A program made the translations under genes and the position numbers. From contig BLFN01000517.1 of the NCBI GenBank assembly GCA_014634225.1, forward strand, positions 630,689-645,688: 15,000 nt of DNA, read 5' to 3'. The notes below the pieces were generated by a model. That model made no database searches. It was given only the letters and a program-made list of their open reading frames with translations, and had not been told where the DNA came from. How positions within the stretch are numbered: position 1 is the stretch's first letter; each line of letters starts with the position of its first letter. This document shows positions 1-7,684 of this stretch, piece by piece. This DNA is from Acropora yongei (Eukaryota > Cnidaria > Anthozoa > Scleractinia > Acroporidae).

Positions 1-299
1 GAGCACGTTCTCAGATTAACCGTCTACAAGCAACTGATTATTGCGTGGAAATAGTCATTGTTCTTTCCTCAAGAGATGAATTGGTAATTCAAGATTATCA
101 ATATTCCCAAATTCTCATTTCTTAGATCCTTGACTCTAGATCCTCAATTTTCCACCTTCACGACGCAAGAATATGTCTCAAGGACAGAGTCGAGATCTGT
201 CAACCTACTCTTTAGTGATACAGTGTGACATATCTTTGAATTTCTGTAGTGTGATGCTTTCGAATCAAAGATTATCAGGGATGTTAATTAATCACATGT
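1..299. other. No gene recognised
   Basis: AT-rich sequence with stops in all frames. On the minus strand it lies just downstream of the Ty3/gypsy RNase H remnant, so it may be further decayed retroelement, but no integrase or other motif could be read here. Confidence 0.4.
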
Positions 300-513
300 T
301 CTGGGTTACTTACTGGTGTTGAGGCATCTTTCACTTGCAGATGATATTTACATCAGTTTCATGAACTTTCTCTGTAGCCTTGGAGGGCATTCATTTAGTG
401 GTTTTCTGAAAATGATCTCTAACAGGTTATGATCAACAATAATCTACAATAAATCACTGTCCATCTACATAACTTTGAAACTTCTGTGCTTCCCATAAAA
501 TTACCAACAACTT
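300..513 (-). pseudogene. Ty3/gypsy retrotransposon RNase H remnant
   Basis: Read on the minus strand, the sequence gives a frameshifted but recognisable Ty3/gypsy RNase H segment. First comes VILWEAQKFQSYVDGQ, then a stop and a shift, then DHNLLEIIFRKPLNE followed by CPPRLQRKFMKL, then DVNIICK. In the family this is the stretch where the TDHKPLE-type motif is followed by PPRLQRM and then by PGKxMxLADTLSR. At least one in-frame stop (TGA after GQ) and two frame changes show that it is dead. No LTRs, protease or integrase are visible. The assignment rests on motif order read by eye, not on a search. Confidence 0.62.
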
Positions 514-607
514 AAAAATTAATTAAACGAGACTTACCAGTGTTAAAGTTCAAGTTTGATTGGAATTCTGTCGAATCATTAAACTGCACCAGGGATCAGA
601 CTAGATG

Positions 608-723
608 GATCATCTGGATGATTGGGGTCCTGAGAAGGACTGTTGTTTGTAACATTTCGACAACCTTTGCGGAAGCCATCTTCAGGTCCGCACAGATTGT
701 CACAAAGAACAGTCCAATCACCC

Positions 724-731
<8 letters not shown>
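608..731. repeat. Compact imperfect hairpin repeat (~124 bp)
   Basis: The 18-bp ends GATCATCTGGATGATTGG (608-625) and CCAATCACCCAGATGATC (714-731) are inverted repeats with one mismatch. Inside them the arms keep pairing with small gaps (ACTGTT, TTTGT and the CAACCTTTGCGG/CCGCACAGATTG steps) down to a ~15-nt loop at 673-687. The whole unit is therefore one long imperfect hairpin. The open frame across it (540-836) is incidental. Related sequence is, to my recollection, widespread in coral genomes, but I cannot name the family. Confidence 0.6.
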
Positions 732-767
<36 letters not shown>

Positions 768-872
768 TATTTTCTTCTAAACAATCAGCAGATCACAAAG
801 ATATGTAAACAAAGTCATGGAAATGTTGGAAGGTGATGTCACCTCCTTGATGACATAAGTCCACAATGCACA

Positions 873-1473
873 TTGGGTCTTCCCCTCCAGACGTCACGGT
901 TTGTGATGTACAGTTTTGCAACCTTGCTTGAGGTTACTCAAGAGGAAATAAAACAGTTCTCAAGGAAACCATTATCTAAATCCTGTGAACTTGATCCTCT
1001 ACCCACTGTAGTTTTGAAAGGCTGTCTTACTGCTCTTCCTCTTACTATTACAAGGATCATCAGTCTGTCCTTATGAACCTGGGTTATGCCAGATGCTCTA
1101 AAGGTCACTATTGTATTGCCCATGCTGGAAAAAAAACCTGATGCTGACTTTGAACAATTCCAAAACTTTCGTCCTATCTTGAACTTAAAGTGCCATAGTA
1201 TCAAACCTTGTTGAAAAGGCAGTTGCCATACATTTTACAGATCACATTGTGTCACACCACTTAGATCAGGCGTTTCACTGTGCACATAAAAGTTTTCACT
1301 CCACTGCTACAGCTTCAGTAAGGGTCCAGAATGACATTCTGTGGATTTCAAAGCTTGTTGAAAAGGCAGTTGCCATACAACTTACAGATCACATCGTGTC
1401 ACACCACTTAGATAAGACGTTTCAGTCCGCACATTAAAGCTTTCACTCCACCACGACAGCTTCAGTAAGGGTC
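873..1473 (+). pseudogene. LINE (L2/CR1-like) reverse transcriptase fragment with internal duplication
   Basis: The + strand gives a non-LTR reverse transcriptase N-terminal segment. It runs EEIKQFSRKPLSKSCELDPL, then TVVLKGCLTALPLTITRII, a stop (TGA at 1074-1076), MPDALKVTIVLPMLEKK, and DADFEQFQNFRPILNL. A frameshift near 1195 precedes LVEKAVAI, TDHIVSHHLD and SVRVQNDILW. This order (SKSCDLDPxPT, MPDALK, NFRPISNL, KxxEKxVAxQL, RVQNDIL) is characteristic of L2/CR1-type LINEs in aquatic invertebrates. The catalytic YxDD region and the 3' end are absent. Part of the segment is duplicated in tandem (separate entry). The 3' border at 1473/1474 abuts DIRS recombinase sequence of opposite orientation. 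Confidence 0.82.
1204..1473 (+). repeat. 147-bp tandem duplication inside LINE RT
   Basis: Copies at 1204-1326 and 1351-1473 are near identical, starting with CTTGTTGAAAAGGCAGTTGC at 1207 and 1354 and ending with CTTCAGTAAGGGTC. The offset is exactly 147 bp (49 codons), so the reading frame is kept through the first copy into the second. As a result VQNDILW is followed by ISKLVEKAVAI, which normally precedes it. The copies differ at about ten positions, so the duplication is not recent. Confidence 0.85.
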
Positions 1474-2760
1474 ATAACACTTTGTGTGATCTGGTGAAGC
1501 TAAGAAACATCTGAGTTTCCTTCCCTCTTAAGGGTAGGGTCTGTTTGAGGTATTCTGACAAGTGTGAATAAACACAGAGGGACTTCTCACAGGGGTATGA
1601 TCACACAATTACTGGTGGTGGATGATAGCAAGGTCTACTCTATTTGATGTGGGCATGCAGGCAAAACAAACTCAAAACTTGAAGATGCATCCTTCATGAA
1701 ACTAATGTATGAAGCAAATTGTGCAAAGCTTGGCATCTCTATGCTGAGACCAGGGCCCCATCATTACTAGTTTCAAAGTCAGTGATTTAAGGTCTAACTC
1801 TCCATCGTGCTTAATCCTGAAAGATATGACAAAACTGGCTGCACATCCCAAGTGGACTGATATCAAGGCATAGGTGGTGTATGTTTATAGATGCCCTTCA
1901 TGAAGCTTGGTACGTACCATCAGATGACTCCCAAAGTAGGTGTCCTGTCCATAGGTAAAGTGATTGCTGATACCACACTTCTGGCTGTGTTAAGTGTTGT
2001 GTATGTTAAAGTGGTACATAATGATCAAAAATCACCTTACCTTTTCTTTTTACATTTCGAAAGTTACTGATTTATAAGTACCTACTATGCCAAATTTTAG
2101 GCCATGATTTTCACGAGAACTACAAATTCTCAAAACAATTGCCTGCCATTACTCCATTAAAAAATGGCCGAGTTCAAAAGAGAGTGGGGTCGAGGGAGGG
2201 TGTGACATCATCCAATCAAGACATCTAAACAAACGTGGCTTCTTAAGTATGCAGAAGGGGAGTGCGATGGTCATGTTTTATCCTTCGTCGTGTGTTTTTT
2301 GTCTACACTCGCCTTGGAAAAGATTATGCCGTCAAGTTGTTGTGTTGTTTGATTGGATGACGTCACATCCTCCCTCGACCCAACTCTCTCTTTTGAACTA
2401 GGCCATTTTTGAATTGAGTAATGGTGGGCAATCGTTTTCAGAATTCTTAGTTCAAAAAGTCAGACTTCTTGTCAAAGTCATGGCTTAAAATTAGGCATGG
2501 TAGGTACCTATAATACATACTTTCGAAATATAAAAGGAAAGGTAAGGTGACTTTTTGATCATAGTACCACCTTAAGCCTTGCCCATGAAGTTGAACTAAA
2601 AAGTCCAGCGCAATGGTTACAGGTGGGTTATAGGGATCAGCTTGTTGTTCACCTAACTCAATACATCACCTAAGTAGGGCTTGTATCGCTTTTGTGTTCC
2701 CGCTGACCAGGAGTGTAAGATAATGACTTGTTTGTAGGTTTCCCTGAAATGTCATTCTCT
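1474..2760 (-). pseudogene. DIRS tyrosine recombinase, split by a foldback element and truncated
   Basis: The minus strand between 2760 and 2572 reads ILHSWSAGTQKRYKPYLGDV, a stop and shift, then ADPYNPPVTIALDFLVQLHG and QGL, the N-terminal SAM-like part of a YR-element recombinase. The frame resumes beyond the inserted element (from 2009 downward) as TYTTLNTARSVVSAITLP, then TPPMP, then TWDVQPVLSYLSGLS. Frameshifted pieces follow (HRDAKLCTICF, SSFEFVLPA) and finally MFLSFTRSHKVL, which ends at 1474. In the family the catalytic HxxR and tyrosine lie further downstream, so they are missing. The deduced frame GQGL-TYTTLN across the excised insert is good evidence that both halves were one gene. 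Confidence 0.78.
2006..2575. mobile_element. Palindromic foldback (MITE-like) element with TTAA target duplication
   Basis: The element runs 2010-2571 with TTAA on both sides (2006-2009 and 2572-2575). Its ends, AGTGGTAC and GTACCACC, are inverted, and the pairing continues for about 210-225 bp per arm (left 2010-2220, right 2348-2571). Arms share TGATCAAAAA, TCACCTTACCTTT, TTTCGAAA, GCCATGA, ATTACTC, AATGGCC, TTCAAAAGAGAG and GAGGGAGG. The central ~127 bp is unpaired and no transposase is encoded. TTAA duplication is the hallmark of piggyBac-type transposases, so a non-autonomous piggyBac-mobilised element is the best guess; the AGTGG ends are not the canonical CCY piggyBac ends, so the superfamily stays open. 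It sits inside the DIRS recombinase. Confidence 0.85.
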
Positions 2761-2899
2761 GGGGAAGTTTGCCAGACACTCTGCAAGCCAATAGGTAAAG
2801 TTGCTTTTGCAAGGGGTGAAGAGCACTATCGTGGGGTTGCATTAATAGGTTGGAGGATTGAGGAAGAAGGAGTTGTGTGTGTATCAGAAGGTGTAACTG

Positions 2900-3969
2900 T
2901 TGTAAACCTGTTGTTTTCTAAAATTCTCTCTTTTGTCAGGATGAGGCAATCACACTGAATGGGGGAAAACAGTAAAAGAACAAGTTAGCCCAATTCAAGT
3001 GAAAAACATTCACAAACTTTGCCCCAGGATCTGGCTTCCTCAAGACATAGTCAGGAACCATTATGATTGAACCTGGCTGCAAAGAGATCAATTTGGAAAG
3101 GCCCTATACTTTGTTGATATCTTCAAACACTCAAATAGTTAATGACCATTAAGTGGAGCCATTAAAGTTCCTAGATTCCTCAGCAACCACATTGTTAGTG
3201 CCTTGGAGATGAAAGGAGCTAAGCCAATTATTTCTGCTATGCTGCTACTGGCAAATCTGTAATGTGATGTCACAGCAGTCAAATGACTTGATAACCTCCA
3301 TGGCTTTGATATAAGCCACTGCATTTTGTTATCCTTATACATTTATCAGTTTAGTCACCACACAAAGACTGCAGACCAAAGAGGACTGCTTTCATCTCTA
3401 AACAATTGATGCTGGAACATTTTTCTTCAGTACTCCGAGGCCCACCAATCTGCTGTCTTTTTCAGACTGCATGCCCCCAATCCTGTGTTAGAAGCATCAG
3501 TGGCGTGGGTTAAGGCAGGTTTGGTTTCTATAATGTTTGTTAAATGCTTTTAATAGTAACTTTGAATATTAGGCATCCTACCGAGGCCATGAAGCATCCT
3601 GGTCGCAGGAGTTTGGGGCCATATTAAAAATTGTCCATTTTAAAATGGTAGTCTGACACAAACTGATGGGGTTTCGAGTTCAGAATAAGCCTTTAGCTCC
3701 CGTCTTTTTTAGGTCTCACAAATATAGTTAAAAGAAAGTGTCCATCCCAGGTTTGAGATGGTTTCATAACCCCTTTGTTGAGAAGTGTTGGTATTTCAGC
3801 ATATATAGAACTTTATTTATTTTTCTTCTCAAGAAAAATTTATTTGTTTGGATTATAGAATAGCCTGCTCTCGTCTACAATTTGATAATGCTTGATGGCA
3901 TTGAGAATAACAGGATCAGTAGTAACTGATTTCCAGTTTGTTATATAGCACCAAATGAGGCAGTAAATC
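2900..3969 (-). pseudogene. DIRS reverse transcriptase and RNase H, internally deleted
   Basis: The minus strand begins TNWKSVTTDPVILNAIKHYQ (about 3950-3890). It continues as LNKGVMKPSQTWDGHF, TIFVRPKKDGS, RLILNSKPHQFVSDYHFKMD and LLRPGCFMASV (about 3790-3570), which are RT motifs preceding the first catalytic aspartate. The expected DLKDAYY is broken by a short deletion near 3578. The rest of the RT palm, including the YxDD-like box, is deleted. From about 3515 the sequence resumes with RNase H: THATDASNTGLGACS and the WWASEY block, then a region with LEMKAVLFGLQSLCG-like sequence. After stops comes NNVVAEESRNFNGST, then VPDYVLRKPDPGAKFVNVFH and LNWANLFFYCFPPFSVIA to about 2935. Domain names are from recognition by eye. 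Confidence 0.78.
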
Positions 3970-3974
3970 AGTAT

Positions 3975-4477
3975 CAGGGGCAGATTTAGGGGTGGGCCGA
4001 GCTTTTGTTGAATAATTTTTTTTTTAAAACTGCAATGAAAGCCTCTTCCCCAGCGTGCACACAATTCTACGTTTGCTTTCAATAACGCCATTAACAAGTG
4101 CTACAGTGGAACGTAGCAACTCCTCGCTGGGTTTCGTGAAGAATGTCTATCACAGTACAATGGCAGAGGATAGATTAAATGCATTGCTTCTGCTATTTAT
4201 ACACAAGGATATATCCTTGGACTACTCTGCGATTGTAAACATTTTCACCAGTCGTAATCAGTGCAGAATGCATTTTATCAATCCCTTGGATGATTGAAAT
4301 AGTTGATTTTATCCAGACATCGTATTCAAATAACATAATTTTTGTTTAAGAAGTTCAAAAAAAAGATCCTCAAAATGCTGGAAATTGCATCTCTGACGGT
4401 CTTAATTTCAAAATTGCGCCACTATACCAATTTCAGTGACTGGCCCCCTCTTTCTCAATATCCTGGATCCGCCCCTG
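3975..4477 (+). mobile_element. hAT deletion derivative with 5-bp AGTAT target duplication
   Basis: The left end CAGGGGCAGATTTAGG (3975-3990) and the inverted right end CCTGGATCCGCCCCTG (4462-4477) form imperfect terminal repeats of the CAGGGGCGGATCCAGG type known from hAT transposons. Both sides carry AGTAT (3970-3974 and 4478-4482). A 5-bp rather than 8-bp duplication would fit the hAT5-type group. Inside, only the transposase C terminus survives (4031-4297). At 503 bp it is far shorter than an autonomous hAT element, so it is a deletion derivative. It is inserted in the DIRS relic between the Gag-like and RT regions. Confidence 0.8.
4031..4297 (+). pseudogene. hAT transposase C-terminal dimerisation domain fragment
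   Basis: An open stretch reads CNESLFPSVHTILRLL, then TPLTSATVERSNSSLGFVKN, then YHSTMAEDRLNALLLLFIHK, ending NPLDD and a TGA stop at 4295-4297. The block LxxTSATxERSxSxL...K...RSTMxxxRLxxLxLLxIH is the hAT-family C-terminal dimerisation region as found in transposases and in domesticated ZMYM1/P52rIPK-type proteins. The upstream BED finger and catalytic core are missing, and a T-rich run with a stop precedes the frame. It lies inside the hAT terminal repeats, so it is transposon remnant and not a host gene. Confidence 0.85.
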
Positions 4478-4489
4478 AGTATCCACAAT

Positions 4490-5590
4490 AGATGCAAAAT
4501 GTTCTCTCACCTTATCTTTCACTGATCCTTCTGGATTAGTGTTTGTTTTGTGTGGGCAACCCTTGGTGCCTTGCTCTTGGCTTCAAAAGGCAGTTGTGAA
4601 TTAAACTTCAGTGTGGCAGTGTCCCTGTGCTCTAGAGTATGGCTTCACGAAGTGTGTCCTGTTGACCCTCTTCTTAGGGGCCTTTGAGCTCTGGTTTGAT
4701 GTACTAGCACTGGAGGATTTTTGCGTCTGCGTCCCTGCTTTTTTCAATATTATTCAACCGTATCTTTTAAGTGTTTCAAGAGATTGTCTCGAAACAACTG
4801 ATTGATGGTTTGATATCTTCCTTGCATTGCCATGTGTAAGGTGGATTGAGTTCAAGTTTAATCAGATCTCATCTCTTCATGTTCAGGTTGTGGTTTGCAT
4901 TGCATAATGAGGCAATGCCATCTATGATAACCGTGAGAGTGTCTCGCGTATTAATCATGTTGCCAGACTTAATGGAGCTAACAAAAGGACACAAGGCAGA
5001 TAGGCCAGGCAATACGAACTCCTGCACTTTTTGGAATTCTAAATCCTCCACCTGTTCATTAACACTTGTGACATTAGACATTAAGAAGCTGGGTATTCTC
5101 TTGCAATGAATATTTGTCAGCACTCTCTTTCACCACGTCAGTCAAGAGGTCACCCATAAGCATGTTGTCAACAAACTCTGCAATTTTTCTGTCAATCGCT
5201 GGGGATCTTTTCATGCTGGGTAGAAAAGCCTGTGTAAGGCTCTTAAAAATGTGGTTCTGGCCCTGACACTTGGAGCAATCATCAGAGGCCATGTTTCTTA
5301 TGCCAGAATCATGCGTACATGCGCAGTCACTATAAGTTTTCAGCGGAGCGATGGCCATTAATTCTGCTGGCCTGACAGGATTTGATTGATCTGCTTCATC
5401 TTGGACAATGAGGCCTTTCTTTAAGTCCACTTATGCCGCTGTTTGTGCTTGGGAAGCTTCACTTAATTGTGACGGCATGGTGGCAAGATTTTGCTGGACA
5501 ATCGCAAGACTGTTATTGATGTCTGGAAAATGCTGAGCTCTAAGGTGTTGCTGATCTTCCGTTGCAACTAAATCTTGTGGGAAAATTGAA
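4490..5590 (-). pseudogene. DIRS Gag-like ORF, frameshifted
   Basis: The minus strand starts near 5590 with SLAIVQQNLATMPSQLSEA and a stop, then DLKKGLIVQDEADQ. Further on it reads PAIDRKIAEFVDNMLMGDLL, then DKYSLQENTQLLNV. A frameshift near 5075 leads into NVTSVNEQVEDLEFQKVQEF, LPGLSALCPFVSSIKSG and ASLCNANHNLNMKR. It ends with DLIKLELNPPY and a decayed Lys/Ser-rich tail (KAPKKRVNRTHFVKPYSR in one frame). This is the pattern of the first ORF of cnidarian DIRS-like elements: a helical Gag-like core, a conserved NxLLNVTxVN motif, and a basic tail before the RT ORF. No zinc knuckle is seen. The two longest open pieces (5430-5074 and 5123-4869) overlap in different frames. Confidence 0.7.
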
Positions 5591-6030
5591 GAACATGTGA
5601 CAATGGAGCAAAATTCTTACCCCAAATTGTATAGCTGCAATACTGATTTTACTTGCCAAAAGCACTGATCATGCACATGAGCCTAGCTATCTCATGGGAT
5701 CCATGTGCATTGATGACAAGATAGAATCTCTTTCTATGTCGGCATGCCTCTGCTTACTCAGCTGACAGAAAGTTTATGAACTAAAGGCAATAATTTATTG
5801 GTGTGCTAACCTGGATGATGACTGTGCCAAGACCAGTACTACCTGCATACACATTAATTTTAATATGGTCTGCTTTTAATGGAGCTGATTTTAATGCGTT
5901 CCAAACAGCAATTATCTAAACTACAGCCAATCACTTATTATAAATATCTCTGCTGGCAACTTGACAGGTAATAATAGGCTTATAATAGCTCCGTTATTAA
6001 AAATCCAGGCTGTTAGTTTGTCATGCTAAC
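5591..6030. other. No gene recognised
   Basis: AT-rich sequence between the start of the DIRS Gag-like region (minus strand, so this is its upstream side) and a LINE fragment. It may contain the DIRS 5' terminal region, but I could not identify an inverted or split terminal repeat. Confidence 0.35.
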
Positions 6031-6035
6031 CTATT

Positions 6036-6400
6036 AAGCATGTCTAAGCATATTACAAAATGTTTGCAACTCTGCATTCCTTTATCTTCATAACATTAGA
6101 AGCATTAAGAAATATAATTTACACGAAGACAGTCTCCATACCTCTGTTCATGTGTTTATAATGACTAGATTAGATTATTGTGACAGTCTTTTTTGTGGTG
6201 CCTCAAAGGAACAGATAGCCAAAGTACAACAAGCACAGAATGCTGCTGCAAGACTGCTATTAAATGAACGTTGTAAAGCACTCACACATTACTCCTATTC
6301 TATATGTGTTCCATTGACTTCCAATCCAGGGTCACACTGCCTCACATTTAATTTAAAATTATTCCATTTAATTTGAAAGCGGTTCATAATTTCGCTAACA
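6036..6400 (+). pseudogene. LINE (L2/CR1-like) RT C-terminal fragment
   Basis: One + frame reads ILQNVCNSAFLYLHNIRSIK, then SLHTSVHVFIMTRLDYCDSL, then SKEQIAKVQQAQNAAARLL. After a frame change comes HITPILYVFH and LPIQ. The order HNIRxIRKY, FVTSRLDYCNSLLYG, LQRVQNAAARL, HITPILxxLHWLP is the thumb/C-terminal part of L2/CR1-type RTs, downstream of the catalytic palm. The TGA in place of the tryptophan codon in HWLP, plus later shifts, show it is dead. It covers a different part of the protein from the 873-1473 fragment, so the two need not be the same insertion. Confidence 0.82.
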
Positions 6401-6860
6401 GCCTCTTCAAGTGCCTATGAAATGAAAAATTGAGGTATTGAAAAATAGGCGAATTTGAAAGGCCTTTAAAAGTAAAGAAGAATGACATTTTCCTTTTTGT
6501 CATATCTCATCTCATTCCAGAGATATTCAACATTTTTGTATTATGCAAATTAGGTACTGATGACGTCATAAAGTGTGACAATATGGAAGTCAAAACACAA
6601 AATAGAGAATATCTCTGCAAGTAATGATGCCTAGCCCCAGTCCCTCGGAGAGCCTGCTTGCAGGCTAGAAATATGTACGCACAAAGATTATGATGTGCAA
6701 TATGGAAAGTCCGAACGCTTTTTACTTAATCCGATCATTACCAGAAAAAAAAAGCCTTGCGTGTCAAGGTGATGGACAAAACACTGACCTCCAGTCCATG
6801 GACTCCCCAAATGGACTACTCCTAGAAATAATATTCTAAATGAGTACTATTGAAAGTTGT
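6401..6860. other. Non-coding, repeat-like sequence
   Basis: No reading frame of note. The stretch includes a perfect CRE-type octamer TGACGTCA at 6561-6568 and a short stem AGCCTGC-TT-GCAGGCT at 6651-6666. Wording such as CATCTCATTCCAGAGATATTC resembles dispersed cnidarian repeats I have met before, but I cannot name the family. Confidence 0.35.
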
Positions 6861-6998
6861 AAGCTGTTATACCTTGCTTTTTTTTTTGTTCTCAAACCAC
6901 TGAACATAAAGTGGACAACTAGATTCCAGTTGTTGAGTGTAACAGTTACTATAGCTATAGCGGATCATGTGTAGTTTGTGCACGCTTCGACTGAAATG

Positions 6999-7046
6999 TT
7001 GGTCGACATGTCGACCGACATATCGGTCGACTGTTGGCCGACATAT
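6999..7046. repeat. ~12-bp TCGGTCGACATA repeats, left block
   Basis: Successive units TTGGTCGACATG, TCGACCGACATA, TCGGTCGAC-TG, TTGGCCGACATA follow the left inverted end. Several units are self-complementary (GTCGACCGA...TCGGTCGAC), so the block can fold into small hairpins. Confidence 0.7.
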
Positions 7047-7275
7047 CAACTGCACCGCTTATCCAGTGTCTAGAATGAATTGATGTCTCTGCATACCGCA
7101 AATATCAGACGACGATTCTTCTGTAAGGGAGACATTTGACAGAAAACATCCCATGATAGGGTAGGGCATTTGAACACCATTTTAACCCGAGGGGGCAGGA
7201 ATTTGAACAATCCATTCTTCAAACGCCCAGGGTTTGTGCGACAGTCTAAACTTTTGACTTATATTATAAGACAGT

Positions 7276-7341
7276 CAACCAATAGACCACTGACAGTGGA
7301 CCGATAGACCACCGACACTCGACCAATATTCCGCCGATAAT
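7276..7341. repeat. 22-bp tandem repeat, three units
   Basis: Units at 7276-7297, 7298-7319 and 7320-7341 share the pattern C(A/G)ACC(A/G)ATAGACCACCGACA. They lie between the AT-rich middle and the right 12-bp block, and probably derive from the same GACC/CGAC-rich family. Confidence 0.65.
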
Positions 7342-7374
7342 CAACGGTCAACTTATTGGCCAATTGTCGGCCAC

Positions 7375-7500
7375 TATATCGACTGACATATCGGTCGAGC
7401 ATTGGTCGACATATCGGCCGACATACCAGTCAATATGTCAGTCGACATATTGACAGATGCTCGACCGACACATCTCGACCGACCGTCATATCGGTCGAGG
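7375..7500. repeat. ~12-bp TCGGTCGACATA repeats, right block
   Basis: Degenerate 11-12-bp units such as TTGGTCGACATA, TCGGCCGACATA, CCAGTCAATATG, TCAGTCGACATA and TCGACCGACACA run up to the right inverted end. They match the left block, supporting a single composite repeat. Confidence 0.72.
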
Positions 7501-7684
7501 GGTGCACAAACTACACATGATCCACTATAGCTGTATTGTTTACCATGTTCCAGGCTCATGGAGCCTGTTTTATAATTTGTTATTCAACCATTCTTGTTAT
7601 CTCCTATCATGTCATCATTTAGCTTGTGCATATGTAGTGGCTGAAAGAATCGCATGGAACAAAAATTGACAATATTGTTATTAC

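Larger units (their letters stand above)
1474..5590 (-). mobile_element. Decayed DIRS-like (tyrosine recombinase) retrotransposon, with nested insertions
   Basis: On the minus strand three protein regions follow one another: Gag-like (about 5590-4490), reverse transcriptase plus RNase H (about 3970-2900) and tyrosine recombinase (about 2760-1474). This set and order fit DIRS-type YR retrotransposons; PAT or Ngaro relatives are possible because no methyltransferase domain is seen between RNase H and recombinase. The body is interrupted by a TTAA-flanked foldback element (2010-2571) and a hAT derivative (3975-4477). It ends at 1474 against an inverted LINE fragment, losing the recombinase C terminus. 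The terminal repeats of the DIRS element could not be found. Stops and frameshifts throughout show it is inactive. Confidence 0.8.
6953..7532. mobile_element. Foldback unit with 31-bp inverted ends and internal short repeats
   Basis: The 31-bp end at 6953-6983 (AGCTATAGCGGATCATGTGT...GTGCAC) is matched in inverted orientation at 7502-7532 with a single difference. Directly inside both ends lie ~12-bp repeats of the type TCGGTCGACATA: about four at 6999-7046 and eight or more degenerate ones at 7375-7500. A 22-bp repeat lies at 7276-7341. The middle (7050-7260) is unrelated AT-rich sequence plus a CCCGAGGGGGCAGGAATTTG stretch. Reading frames in this unit give monotonous DRHI/STDI-type peptides and are artefacts of the repeats. 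No transposase is present. I read this as a non-autonomous element or a foldback satellite carrier. Confidence 0.72.

Noticed and set aside
540..836. 98-codon open frame on the + strand
   Set aside because: It runs across the imperfect hairpin repeat and starts at a non-ATG codon. Its peptide is just a translation of that repeat.
2728..2958. 76-codon open frame on the + strand
   Set aside because: The minus strand here encodes decayed DIRS RNase H/recombinase linker sequence; the + frame is a shadow.
4031..4297. Host gene of the ZMYM1/P52rIPK (domesticated hAT) type
   Set aside because: It sits inside hAT terminal repeats with a target duplication and lacks the rest of the protein.
6999..7500. 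CRISPR-like array
   Set aside because: Units are about 12 or 22 bp, degenerate and contiguous, without unique spacers, in a eukaryotic sequence.
7374..7669. Open frames rich in DRHI/STDI repeats on both strands
   Set aside because: They arise from 12-bp repeats (four codons per unit) in a foldback element and have no independent support.
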